Part shown: one piece after another, positions 26,733-35,345 of the stretch
How the letters are laid out: the number at the start of each line of letters is the position of its first letter
Numbering within the stretch: position 1 is the first letter of the stretch
Assembly: GCA_016190245.1 (NCBI GenBank)
Contig: JACPQY010000008.1
Coordinates: 109,938 to 152,157, forward strand
Origin: Nitrospirota bacterium
Lineage (GTDB): Bacteria > JACPQY01
Reading direction: 5' to 3'
DNA length: 42,220 nt
Notes under the pieces: model-generated
Databases searched by the model: none
Told to the model about the DNA's origin: nothing
What the model saw: only the letters and a program-made list of their open reading frames with translations
Program-made: the position numbers and the translations under genes

Positions 26733-29700
26733 TCAGGGCACCACGAGATACTTCAGGTCCGTGTTCGTGACGTCGTAGAAGGAAATGTGCGGCGCCCCGC
26801 TGCTGTCGAGACTGAGGGAACAGTACTGCCCGACATTTCCTGTGGTCGAAGGCGCGGAGGTGGTCCAGCCGGACGCCGACGTGCAGGATGAGGAGCACCT
26901 CGAATAACCCAGATCGCCGTTTCCAGTGTCGTAGAAGGCGGCGTGGAGGACGCCTGAGGAACTGATCTCGAGGTCGGTGGAGTCCCCGACGATGACTTGG
27001 CTGATCGAGGCTGCCGTCGTCCAGTTCGAATCGGCGGCCGTGCAGCTCGAAGAGCAGGCCCGGTATTTCACGTCCGTTCCGCTTGAGAAGAGCGCGTGGA
27101 GGGTACCGGACTGTTCAACGACTCTCGCACCGTTGTTGAGGCCCAGCGTGAGCGTCAGGAAGGTCCAGTTCGCGGACGACGTGCACGTGGTGGTGCAGGT
27201 TCCGTACTGCGCGTTGGTGAAAGTGGCGCCGTCGTCGTTGAAGAGGACGTGAAGTTTGCCGCTTGAATCGCGGGCGAGGGACACGGGGCGGTTCGTGCAC
27301 GTCGTGTTGTCGATCGCCCCGGTTGACCAGTTCGCTGGATTGTCGCAGGAGGAGGAGCACGTGCCGTATTTCGTGCCGCCCGTATCGTGCCGGTAGGCGA
27401 TGTGGACGGCACTCCCGGACGTGACGACCATGGACGAGAACTTGCTGGTGCACGACGTGCCGGTGGCCTCGACGGTGCCCTTGCTCCAACTCGCGCCGCT
27501 CGTGCAGTTGGAAGGGCACGTCGCGTAGCGAAGGTTCCCATTGCCCACGTCATGGAAAAGCACGTGGAGTCGGCCGTTGCCGTCCACGGCCATCGAGAGG
27601 CCCTTGAATCCCATGATGCCGCTGGCGGTTTCCAGCGTCAGGGCCGAGCTCCACGAGCCGCCCGATCTCTCCGTGTAAAGGAGGTTGTCAAATCCGGTAT
27701 CTTCCACATAGACGGCGCGCGCCATGTCCGAACCGTCCAGCACCATCGCCGATTCCTTTCCGAAGTCCGCCGTGCCTGCGGCCGCGTTCGGGGACACCAC
27801 CAGCGCGCCGTCCGACGAGTCGCACCGATTGTTCCCGACCTTGTCGAACGTCTTCACGTTCACGAAATAATTCGTGCCGGCTGTGAACGTGCCCGCCGAT
27901 GAGGCGCTTGTTGACGTCCCGGCCGTCGCGAACGAACCCGGATTGGCGCCCGTGCATCCGGTGGTGCCGAAGGCCACTTCGTAGCGATCGATCCCGCTCC
28001 CCGCGTCCGAGGACGCAGGCCAATTCCCGTAGAGGTTCGAGAGGTCGGTCAGGAAATCGCGATCGGGCGTGGTGAGGGCGTCCTTGACGCCGATCGCCGA
28101 AGGGGATGTCGTGTCACACGTCCTCGTCACGGCCGTGCCGGTGCCCGTGCTCCCGGCGCCGTCGGTGGCCCTCATGTTGAGCGTGAGCGACTGCCCGTCC
28201 GTGCACGTCAGGCCCGTGGCAGAGCAGGTCCCGGCGGAAAACGTGCCCGTTGTCCACTCGGAGTCGCAGGTCCCGTCGGTGGCGAGGCAGGTCTGGCAAC
28301 TGACAATGCCCGCGCCGACATCCGTGAACGTCGTTCCGAGATCGAACGCGCCGTCCACGTGCGTGCTCGTCGCCGTGTTCGAGGGCACAACGCTGCTCGC
28401 CTGGGGCGCGGAGGTGTCCACGCCCCAACTGTAGACGGCGGGGGTGGGGTCAACGTTCTTGGCGGCGTCTGTCGCCCGCACCTGGAGGGAATGTGTCCCG
28501 TTCGAAAGGGTAGAATACGTCTGAGACGTGGAGCAGGCCGTGTACGCCGCGCTATCGAGGCTGCATTCGAGCGTCGCACCGACTTCCGTGACATACAGCT
28601 CGAACGTGGCCGTGGCCGAGTTGACGTAACAGGCCAGGGTGCCGAGCCCGCAGGGCTGTTTCGTAATGGCCGTGTCCGGCGGCGTTTTGTCGTTCAGGAA
28701 GAAGAAGCGGTCACTCATGTTGCCGAAGGCATCGAAGACAACCAGGTAGAGAAGGTCGTTCGCATCGCCCTTGTTGTCGCCTACGTTGATCGGCCCGAAC
28801 GAGCCGTCCGACGCCACCGTGCCCTCGCCCACCTTGGTCTGGAGCAGGCCGTCGGCGTAGATCTTGAGAGTGGTGCCCGCCTCGACGGCGCCCGCCGAAC
28901 CCGTGATCGAATCCTCAGTCCCCGGGGCGTTCGATGCTACCGAGAGCAGGTTCGCCTTGGGCTGATAGGGGCGGCTCGTGTCAATGCTGAGGAGGGCGCC
29001 ACCCTTGGCGGACGTGATCGGATGGTACGCGAAGGCCGCCGCCGTCCCGTCCGTCACCGTGGCGCTCACGACGAAAACACCTTGCTCCGCGGGCGCCGTC
29101 CAGTTCACCCCCGCTCCGGTGGTGCTCGAAAGCGATCCCCCGTTGGCGGACCACTTGACGAACAGGAGATCCGTCCCGTCCGGGTCCGTGACTTCGGCCG
29201 TGAGCTTGACCGACTCCACCGGCTGGGCCGTCTGAGCCCCCGCAATCTTGATCTGCGGCGCCTCGTTGTCGGTCTTTCCGATGAAGTTGGTGAGGATGAT
29301 CGTGATGTCCGTGTTCTCGACAGTCGTCAGATCGACCTTGCGGGTGCTTGAGGTGTAGCCGCCTTTGCCCGCCTTGATCCCGTAGGACGTCGGTTGGAGG
29401 CCCTTCAGGACGAAGTTGCCGTTCAGATCCGTGGTCGCCTTGTCCGATTCCGGCGTGGTGCTGATGATCGCATTGGCCACGGCCGCTCCGTCGGTATCGA
29501 GAACCTGGCCGGAAACCGTGCGGGGCTTCACGTCTTCAGGGGCGTGGGCCAGCGTGGCGGCGGCCACCTTCGTGTCGGTCTTGGCCTTCACTTCAACACT
29601 CTTCCACTCGTCGGTCTCGAACCCGGGGAACATGGCGGCGAGGGTGTAGGTTCCCACCGGCATGCCCAAGAGGATGAAGTTGCCCTGCTCGTCGGTCTTG

Positions 29701-31061
29701 GCCGTGAAACTCGTGCCGGGGACGAACACGTCCGTACCGAGATGGTTCTTCGCATCGGCCCGCTGGACCTTCCCCGAGATCGAGCCGGTTTCCTCGATGG
29801 ACTTGTTTCCGGCGGCCAGGACGTTGTCCGCGGCCACGATCACCTTCTGCGAAGCGGCATAGGTCTGACCGCTCTTGCCCTGTTTCTTGATGATCATGAC
29901 GTACTCGCCCGGCGGGACGCCGACCAGCTTGTACTCCCCGTTCTCGTCCGTGTAGGTGCAGAAACTGGTGCCTTCGAGGCAGACCTCGGCCCCGACGATC
30001 AACTGCGGCTCGCCCCCGGTGACGCAGTCGGGATCGGACATCGCGCAGTCCTCTTGGCACATCTGGTCGCCGTACCCGTAGTTGTGGATTCCGATGCAAG
30101 GGTCTGGCTCCAAGCCGGCACAATCAGGATCCAACAGATAGCACTTCGCGATCTCCGGTTCCGGAGGCGGTTTCAAGCCCAGCTCCTTAAGCGTCGCCTT
30201 CGAGCCCGGCGCGAGTCCGTTCTTGGCCGCAAGATACTCGTTGACCTCGACCTCTAAGGACGGATTAGTGGCCTCGTCCCACCATTCCTGCCACTCCTTG
30301 GCGGGCTCCAAGTTCTTCGGAGAATGTTTCTTGGAATCCGTGTAGGGCTGCCAGATCTCGCAGTAGCCGTTTCCCTGGTGGTCTTCGATGTGCCCGCACA
30401 CTAAGTACATGTTCGTGTTCGAAGGCTCCTTCAGGATGGACCCAGAGGGCAGTGAGGCCAGATAACCCGAAAAATCCTTGAACTCGCCTTGGTCTTTTCC
30501 CATACCGTACTTCTCGTAGTAGGCCAGCGCGTAGTCGACCCCGAACTGGCCCTGACCGGCCGAAAGCTGGCAGTCGGGATCGAACTGAACGCAGTCAACA
30601 TCGCAGTAGTAGTCGTCGTATTTTGCGAACCAGGCGCACTTGTCCCGCTTGTTCGGCCCCATGGGATGGCGCTTGGGTGCCTGAGCGGACTGGACCGCTT
30701 GGGTGGGCGAGCTGATCGGGCGCTCGGCGGCACCACGTATGCCCCCGCGAACCGCGGCCTGGGCACCACCGGCGTCCGCGCCCCGAACGCCTTCGGCCGA
30801 AACGGAGCCCGTGATTCCCCCCGTGCCCGGCGGCTGACCGGCAAGGACCTTCTTGCCGGGCTCGATCTCAACCAAGCCGTCTTCTCCAATGGGCCTTCCT
30901 AGCGGGTCGGTTCCGCCGGAGCCCGCCTGAGTTTCTGTCCCCGGCGTGGTCCCGGCACCTGTCAGATCCTTCCCCTCCTCGTCGCACGATGTGCAAGCCT
31001 GCATGACGAACAGGCTCGTGGCGAGCACTCCGCTCAGCACAAGTCGCCAGATCGAGATCAT
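26733..31061 (-). CDS. very large multidomain surface lipoprotein
   Basis: 1442 residues from ATG 31061, chosen for GGAGGG about 7 nt upstream and the lipobox VMQAC. Parts in order: a low-complexity linker; Cys/Asp motifs DCVQFDPDC and DCAMSDPDC (Cys-Asp-rich repeats known from myxobacterial surface proteins); three carboxypeptidase-regulatory-like beta sandwiches (about 360-600; YTDENGEYKLVGVPPGEY, TDEQGNFILLGMPVGTY, TDLNGNFVLKGLQP); Ig/PKD-like domains with DKTPPDT and DTSAPQ; and a C-terminal region (about 1090-1442) with five copies of a Cys-x3-Cys motif set in WTT/DVGNGNLRY-type repeats, suggesting a beta-propeller. It is likely a cell-surface adhesin or scaffold; the role is inferred. 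Divergent from the 31190 gene. Confidence 0.88.
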   Translation of the reverse strand: MISIWRLVLSGVLATSLFVMQACTSCDEEGKDLTGAGTTPGTETQAGSGGTDPLGRPIGEDGLVEIEPGKKVLAGQPPGTGGITGSVSAEGVRGADAGGAQAAVRGGIRGAAERPISSPTQAVQSAQAPKRHPMGPNKRDKCAWFAKYDDYYCDVDCVQFDPDCQLSAGQGQFGVDYALAYYEKYGMGKDQGEFKDFSGYLASLPSGSILKEPSNTNMYLVCGHIEDHQGNGYCEIWQPYTDSKKHSPKNLEPAKEWQEWWDEATNPSLEVEVNEYLAAKNGLAPGSKATLKELGLKPPPEPEIAKCYLLDPDCAGLEPDPCIGIHNYGYGDQMCQEDCAMSDPDCVTGGEPQLIVGAEVCLEGTSFCTYTDENGEYKLVGVPPGEYVMIIKKQGKSGQTYAASQKVIVAADNVLAAGNKSIEETGSISGKVQRADAKNHLGTDVFVPGTSFTAKTDEQGNFILLGMPVGTYTLAAMFPGFETDEWKSVEVKAKTDTKVAAATLAHAPEDVKPRTVSGQVLDTDGAAVANAIISTTPESDKATTDLNGNFVLKGLQPTSYGIKAGKGGYTSSTRKVDLTTVENTDITIILTNFIGKTDNEAPQIKIAGAQTAQPVESVKLTAEVTDPDGTDLLFVKWSANGGSLSSTTGAGVNWTAPAEQGVFVVSATVTDGTAAAFAYHPITSAKGGALLSIDTSRPYQPKANLLSVASNAPGTEDSITGSAGAVEAGTTLKIYADGLLQTKVGEGTVASDGSFGPINVGDNKGDANDLLYLVVFDAFGNMSDRFFFLNDKTPPDTAITKQPCGLGTLACYVNSATATFELYVTEVGATLECSLDSAAYTACSTSQTYSTLSNGTHSLQVRATDAAKNVDPTPAVYSWGVDTSAPQASSVVPSNTATSTHVDGAFDLGTTFTDVGAGIVSCQTCLATDGTCDSEWTTGTFSAGTCSATGLTCTDGQSLTLNMRATDGAGSTGTGTAVTRTCDTTSPSAIGVKDALTTPDRDFLTDLSNLYGNWPASSDAGSGIDRYEVAFGTTGCTGANPGSFATAGTSTSASSAGTFTAGTNYFVNVKTFDKVGNNRCDSSDGALVVSPNAAAGTADFGKESAMVLDGSDMARAVYVEDTGFDNLLYTERSGGSWSSALTLETASGIMGFKGLSMAVDGNGRLHVLFHDVGNGNLRYATCPSNCTSGASWSKGTVEATGTSCTSKFSSMVVTSGSAVHIAYRHDTGGTKYGTCSSSCDNPANWSTGAIDNTTCTNRPVSLARDSSGKLHVLFNDDGATFTNAQYGTCTTTCTSSANWTFLTLTLGLNNGARVVEQSGTLHALFSSGTDVKYRACSSSCTAADSNWTTAASISQVIVGDSTDLEISSSGVLHAAFYDTGNGDLGYSRCSSSCTSASGWTTSAPSTTGNVGQYCSLSLDSSGAPHISFYDVTNTDLKYLVVP

Positions 31062-31189
31062 TACCGCTCCCTCCTCGTCAGCTAGCATGATGAGGTCTGC
31101 GCCTCCTCGATGCCGTGCCTTTCTGTCCTGGACGCGCCCCTATTCTACCATCGCATGAATCTGATATCCTTCAACTCCGGGACAGCACA

Positions 31190-32353
31190 GTGACTACCCT
31201 CCGCTTGACGGCCCAGTGGGGACCATTCCTCCTTTGTGCCCTCCTGGCTTGCTCCGGGGGATCGGAAGATTCCGGCCCCCCCCCGGCCCTCAGCGTGATC
31301 AACGTGAGGGACATGGGGGCGCTTCCCGCAACAGCCGCCGTCAAGGGGCGGGATGGCGGGTACAGTGTGTTGTTCGGGAAGAAATCGGTCTGGCTCTACG
31401 GCGACACGGTCCTCTCGCTCGTGGGCGAGGACGGTTCCGCGTGGCGGGACAATAGCTGGTCGTGGACGGAAGATACCTCAGCGGCCGACGGCCTGGCGGG
31501 ATTCAGCGAACCGGTGGACTCACTCGGCGCCCCGCAGGAGTTCTTTCCAGAAACCGACGACGAAGCGGCATTCAACCGCGCACACAGCGGGACCGATTGT
31601 CAGACGCCCTGCATGGCGCGTCGCGTCCTGTGGCCCATGGACTTGGTGGAAGATCGAAAGCGGAGCCGCGTCCTCATCTTCTACGAGAAGATCTATGGCG
31701 AGCCCGGAGCCTGGAACTTCTACGCAATCGGTTTCGGGGTGGCGGTTTGGAGGGACATTACTGCCCTGCCCGAGCGTCCGGTTATCCGCCCGGAGTCGGC
31801 CGAGCCGACGCTCCTGTTCGACGGGGAGCAAGACAACTTTGGTGACGCCGCGCTCATCGTGGACGACACGCTGTACGCCTATGCTTGCTCGGAGGGGACG
31901 GGTGTGGGCAAGCCCGCCGTGCCAGTTATGGCGGGCAAGCCTTGTCGGCTGGGTCGAGTGGTGCTCGAGCAGGTGTTGGATCGAGGGGCGTGGCGATTCT
32001 GGGACGGGTCCGGTTGGTCGGATGACCTTTCCCACGCCGGTCCCGTATTCGAGGGCTCCTCGCAGCTCACCGTGCATTGGAACGAGCATCTCCAGCAGTA
32101 CCTCGCGGCATACATCGCCGAGCCGTTCGACCATTTCATCCTCCGAACGGCGCCGGCCCCCGAGGGACCGTGGTCTTCGGCCCATGACGTCTTCACGGCT
32201 CAGAAAGCGGCTGAAGGGTGGGTCTACTGCGGGCTGCTGCACAAGGAATACAGTCGAGAGGGTGGACGCATCGAATACGCCACCTACTTCCGTTCCACGG
32301 GCCCCTGGACAGGCGAGATCCGGCTGGTCGAACTCGAACTCGGCCGGGAATGA
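31190..32353 (+). CDS. DUF4185-like beta-propeller lipoprotein
   Basis: 387 residues from GTG 31190, which gives a lipoprotein signal (lipobox LLAC) at once; an upstream in-frame GTG at 31115 would precede it. The mature protein resembles DUF4185/glycosidase-like five-bladed propellers: KKSVWLYGDTVLS, ARRVLWPMDL, FGDAALIVDDTLYAYA, RLGRVVLEQVLD, WDGSGWSD, SSQLTVHWNEHLQQYLAAYI, ILRTAPAPEGPWSS and IEYATYFRS. Such domains often bind or cut carbohydrates, but no catalytic set can be assigned. A C9 run follows the linker. It diverges from the big lipoprotein, with overlapping -10 candidates. Confidence 0.75.
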   Translation: MTTLRLTAQWGPFLLCALLACSGGSEDSGPPPALSVINVRDMGALPATAAVKGRDGGYSVLFGKKSVWLYGDTVLSLVGEDGSAWRDNSWSWTEDTSAADGLAGFSEPVDSLGAPQEFFPETDDEAAFNRAHSGTDCQTPCMARRVLWPMDLVEDRKRSRVLIFYEKIYGEPGAWNFYAIGFGVAVWRDITALPERPVIRPESAEPTLLFDGEQDNFGDAALIVDDTLYAYACSEGTGVGKPAVPVMAGKPCRLGRVVLEQVLDRGAWRFWDGSGWSDDLSHAGPVFEGSSQLTVHWNEHLQQYLAAYIAEPFDHFILRTAPAPEGPWSSAHDVFTAQKAAEGWVYCGLLHKEYSREGGRIEYATYFRSTGPWTGEIRLVELELGRE

Positions 32354-32378
32354 GGCGCCTCCTGCACCCCACGCGGGT

Positions 32379-32407
32379 TTGACATTCCCGTGGTCATGTG
32401 ACGTTTT
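32379..32407 (+). promoter_or_regulatory. promoter candidate of the VapBC operon, leaderless spacing
   Basis: A perfect TTGACA (32379-32384) lies 29 nt before the ATG at 32414, exactly the distance seen at the leaderless 13754 gene. The matching -10 (CGTTTT, 32402-32407) is poor, as would suit a self-repressed toxin-antitoxin promoter. Confidence 0.4.
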
Positions 32408-32413
32408 GGCCTC

Positions 32414-32674
32414 ATGGCGATCGCCCAGTCGAAGCTGACATCGCAGGGCCAGGTGTCCATCCCCGCACCTGTGCGGAAAAGGCTTGGAGTGGGTCCGGGA
32501 TCGGTCCTGGAGTGGGATGAGAAGGGCCGGCAGATCGTGGTGCGGCGGGCCGGCACGTGCTCGTCGGAAGATATTCACAAGGCGCTGTTCCCGGACGGGG
32601 CGCGCGCGCGGACGCTGAACGAGTTGAAAGAAGGCATTCGGACCCGCATGAAGCGCAAGCATGCGAGCCGTTGA
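32414..32674 (+). CDS. vapB: AbrB/MazE-type antitoxin (VapB-like)
   Basis: 86 residues from ATG 32414. The N-terminal half is a SpoVT-AbrB swapped-hairpin DNA-binding domain: KLTSQGQVSIPAPVRKRLGVGPGSVLEW, then the closing strand IVVRRAG. The C-terminal half (RARTLNELKEGI) is the part expected to wrap the toxin. It overlaps the PIN toxin gene by 14 nt, the usual order for VapBC. It should repress its own operon. No Shine-Dalgarno sequence precedes it. Confidence 0.9.
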   Translation: MAIAQSKLTSQGQVSIPAPVRKRLGVGPGSVLEWDEKGRQIVVRRAGTCSSEDIHKALFPDGARARTLNELKEGIRTRMKRKHASR

Positions 32675-33041
32675 TACGAATCTGCTCGTTCGCCTGCTGT
32701 CGCGGGACGACGAGGTGCAGGCCGGCGCTGCCGAGGAATTCGTCTCTTCCGGCGCGTGGATCTCGCATCTGGTTCTGGTGGAGACGACATGGGTGTTGGA
32801 ATCCGTCTATCAACTGGACCACAGAGCGATCGCAACCGCGGTCGAGATGTTGCTCGTCCACAGAGATCTGGCGCTTCAGGATCCGGATGTCGTCCGGGCG
32901 GCACTGAACCACTACCGCTCGCGGTCCTCACTTGGGTTCTCGGATTGCATGATCGTAGAGATCGCCCGAAAGGCAGGCCATCTGCCGCTCGGGACGTTCG
33001 ACAAGAACCTGGCACGAGTTCCAAGCGCCGAGCGGTTGTGA
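32661..33041 (+). CDS. vapC: PIN-domain ribonuclease toxin (VapC-like)
   Basis: 126 residues from ATG 32661, overlapping vapB. It is a PIN domain with all four acidic positions: Asp5 (VDTNLLVR), Glu41 (LVLVETTWVLE), Asp95 (LGFSDCMIVE) and Asp114 (GTFDKNLAR). VapC toxins cut specific RNAs with Mg2+ and are held inactive by the antitoxin. Full length, so probably functional. Confidence 0.92.
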   Translation: MRAVDTNLLVRLLSRDDEVQAGAAEEFVSSGAWISHLVLVETTWVLESVYQLDHRAIATAVEMLLVHRDLALQDPDVVRAALNHYRSRSSLGFSDCMIVEIARKAGHLPLGTFDKNLARVPSAERL

Positions 33042-33086
33042 TGGGCGGAGCGTGAGGGCGAGGCCGACGGAATTCGATTCCGACGC

Positions 33087-33593
33087 TCAGCGGACCGACG
33101 GACGCGTCCGGAGCCCCAGCCGAAGAACCGAAAGGGCGCCCTCGTAGATGCCGGGGGCCTTGGAGGCGCGCGGTCCCGCGACGTTCAGCACTGCCACGTG
33201 GTGCTTCTTGAGCCAGTGCCCGATGGCTGCCGCCGCCTCGCCCGCGTCCACCCGGTCGATCTGAAGGATCAGGAACGGTTTCCCGTGCTGCTCAGCAAGT
33301 CGGACGGTCAGCTCGGTACCGCCTGAGAGTTCGCTGGCGTTGAGGATCAGCGTCCCGTCGCTGTCCAGGACGTTCTTCTCAGTGCGCTCGGCCTCGATGG
33401 GCGTATCCGTCTCCCGAAGTTGATACCGCTCCGGGATCCTCCCGTCTTCAGCGACTCTTCCCTTCGGGCACCAACCGCCATGAGGCAGCCCGACCTCGAT
33501 CGCGGCATCCAGCGCCGCCCGGTCCACCCCCGTCTGCCCGCCCGAGACGATTCGGCAGATGCGCGTGCCAGCCACCGTTCGACCATACCACAT
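33087..33593 (-). CDS. SLOG-fold protein (putative molybdenum carrier / YpsA-related)
   Basis: 168 residues from ATG 33593; longer (33629) and shorter (GTG 33575) starts are possible and no strong ribosome-binding site decides. Landmarks: RIVSGGQTGVDRAALDAAIEVG, GGWCPKGRVAEDGRIP, NVLDSDGTLIL, and GGTELTVRLAEQHGKP. This is the Rossmann-like nucleotide-binding family labelled putative molybdenum carrier and grouped with SLOG/YpsA proteins. It may bind a nucleotide or ADP-ribose-like ligand. It converges on vapC, 45 nt away. Confidence 0.85.
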   Translation of the reverse strand: MWYGRTVAGTRICRIVSGGQTGVDRAALDAAIEVGLPHGGWCPKGRVAEDGRIPERYQLRETDTPIEAERTEKNVLDSDGTLILNASELSGGTELTVRLAEQHGKPFLILQIDRVDAGEAAAAIGHWLKKHHVAVLNVAGPRASKAPGIYEGALSVLRLGLRTRPSVR

Positions 33594-33755
33594 GACCGGT
33601 GGGTGTCCCCGATCTCGTGAGCCACCCAAGGGGGCGCCGGTATTGCGCGATCTTCTTGACGGCTCTCCGATGCTGAAGACCGACTGGCGTTCCTTTCATC
33701 CGTGACGTGAACCCCGTTGCCGCGGGTTGGGTGAGGGGATACGCCTGTCTCTGAG

Positions 33756-34028
33756 ATGGCGAAGCGCGTTGAGTACGTCCGGCCGCTGGGTCACAACGTT
33801 CGAAAGAGACATCCTCACGTCCACAGCAGGGGCAGTATCACGCGCTTTGTCGTTCAATTGGAGCTGTTCTACAATGGCGAGTGGCGACCGGTTGTCCGGT
33901 ACGACACGGCTCACGGATATGTACATGTGAACGTTTGCCATGCTTCGGGGGAAACGGAGAAGGAGCGGCTCCTGCTGGGTCTTGACAGGCACTTAGGGCC
34001 AACTCTCTACAGGATACACGCGGGCTGA
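33756..34028 (+). CDS. small DUF7718-like protein
   Basis: 90 residues from ATG 33756. The pattern KRVEYVRPLGHNVRKRHPHVHSRG, FVVQLELFYNGEWRPVVRYDTAHGY is that of a small conserved family (DUF7718, recalled from memory) of unknown function, often found in accessory regions. His-rich and probably soluble. No ribosome-binding site is visible. It diverges from the SLOG gene, and a perfect inverted repeat follows it. Confidence 0.65.
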   Translation: MAKRVEYVRPLGHNVRKRHPHVHSRGSITRFVVQLELFYNGEWRPVVRYDTAHGYVHVNVCHASGETEKERLLLGLDRHLGPTLYRIHAG

Positions 34029-34124
34029 GGTCAGCGAGGTCCGGTAGCGTTCCGCAATCTGCGCGCCAACACTGCCTCCCTCTACGATGGTCGCCGGCAG
34101 AATCCGTCAACGGCGGCCCTGCGC

Positions 34125-34164
34125 CCTTACTGTACAGAGGACGTCCGGCTTCTGTACAGTAAGG
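34125..34164. repeat. perfect 14-bp inverted repeat
   Basis: CCTTACTGTACAGA (34125-34138) and its exact reverse complement (34151-34164) are separated by 12 nt. Each arm contains the 8-bp palindrome CTGTACAG. It lies between the 3' ends of the DUF7718 and DUF2804 genes. There is no T-run, so an operator or recombination site is as likely as a terminator. The rest of 34029-34299 holds nothing that I can name. Confidence 0.75.
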
Positions 34165-34299
34165 CCTAGGAGGTCAGACGTTGAGTTCGTACCGGTGGGT
34201 AGGGAAGGATAACCGTTCCGCCCAGAGGGAGCTCCTTGACGGCTTCACGGTGCCGGTGCTGTTCTCTGTCCAAGTCTCTTCGCCGACGATGCGATCGCC

Positions 34300-35319
34300 C
34301 TACCAGCGGGCGTGGTGCTCTTCGGCCCAGCCCCGGAGGGCGCGGATCTTGATCTGCTCGCGGCCGAGGCGAAGCGTGCCCGAGAAGCGCCCGAAGACCT
34401 GGTGCAGCACGCTGCGGGCGAGCCCCAGGTTCGTATGCTTCGTATTGAGATAGACGGGTTCGAGTGTGAGATCGAGTGACGAGTCGTCGGATCGGAAGGT
34501 CCACGGCTTCTCCAAGTTCTTGCGGTCGCAGTCGAAGGTCACGTCTTCCAGTTTTGTGATCCGGCCGTCCACGAAGAAGCAGTTTTCGGTCGCCGCCGAG
34601 AGATCTCCGAATCCGCACCCGAGGTTCAGTCTCACGTCCCGGCCGTCTTCGGTCCGGCCGCAGGCGGTGGCCCAGTTCCAGAACGTCTTCCAGGCCCAGA
34701 CCCCCCGGCCCCAGTCCAACGTGGCCAGGGCATCGCCCGCGAGATTGAATCGGCGCCCATCCTCCTCGACGGAGCCGCTCACACGGAGCCCGCTCACCTT
34801 GTGGTTGTAGTAGAAACCCCGGTCTCCGATCGGCGTACACATGACGATGCTGTCGTGCCCCTTGGGCGGGGGCATCACATTGAGTCTCACACGCAGACCG
34901 GGCCTGCGCGCCGCGGCGGGCCAGTCGGCATGGACCTCCCGGCCTGTATCGGCATGGTTGAATCGGACCGAGCGGCGGAGGATCTCGATTCGGGACTCGC
35001 CGGTCAGACTGGATCGGGACATCCTGCAGCCCAAGCCGAATGGGGATGCCGCCACGCGCTCGATCATCTTTCGCCGTGCCACAAGATCCAGGAGTTGACA
35101 CGCTCCGACGGCGAGGTAGCCGAGGTGCGTCACCATCACGGTGAGAAAGTGGTCGCCGGTGAAGACGCCAAGGTAGTCCCATTCCTTGAGGCGCATGCGG
35201 GATGATTGCGAGGGGTCGTAGTCCCGAAGCGGCTTTCGCGCCCAGCCCTTTTCCATGAGCCGGTGCCGGGCGTCGAGCAGCGGCCCGGCCAGCGTGATCT
35301 CGCGTTGCGCGCGCGGCAT
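34300..35319 (-). CDS. DUF2804 protein
   Basis: 339 residues from ATG 35319. The DUF2804 opening is clear: REITLAGPLLDARHRLMEKGWARKPLRDYDP then RLKEWDYLGVFTGDHF. Beta-rich blocks follow, with HADWPAAA, GDRGFYYNHKVSGLRVSG, LDWGRGVWAWKTFWNWA and LNLGCGFGDLS, and a Trp-rich core. The family resembles AttH/lipocalin-like domains and has no proven function. It starts 26 nt after motE and is probably cotranscribed with the flagellar genes, but nothing ties it to motility. Confidence 0.88.
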   Translation of the reverse strand: MPRAQREITLAGPLLDARHRLMEKGWARKPLRDYDPSQSSRMRLKEWDYLGVFTGDHFLTVMVTHLGYLAVGACQLLDLVARRKMIERVAASPFGLGCRMSRSSLTGESRIEILRRSVRFNHADTGREVHADWPAAARRPGLRVRLNVMPPPKGHDSIVMCTPIGDRGFYYNHKVSGLRVSGSVEEDGRRFNLAGDALATLDWGRGVWAWKTFWNWATACGRTEDGRDVRLNLGCGFGDLSAATENCFFVDGRITKLEDVTFDCDRKNLEKPWTFRSDDSSLDLTLEPVYLNTKHTNLGLARSVLHQVFGRFSGTLRLGREQIKIRALRGWAEEHHARW

Positions 35320-35345
35320 GGTGGGCCGAAGGGGCTCCGGCCCGG

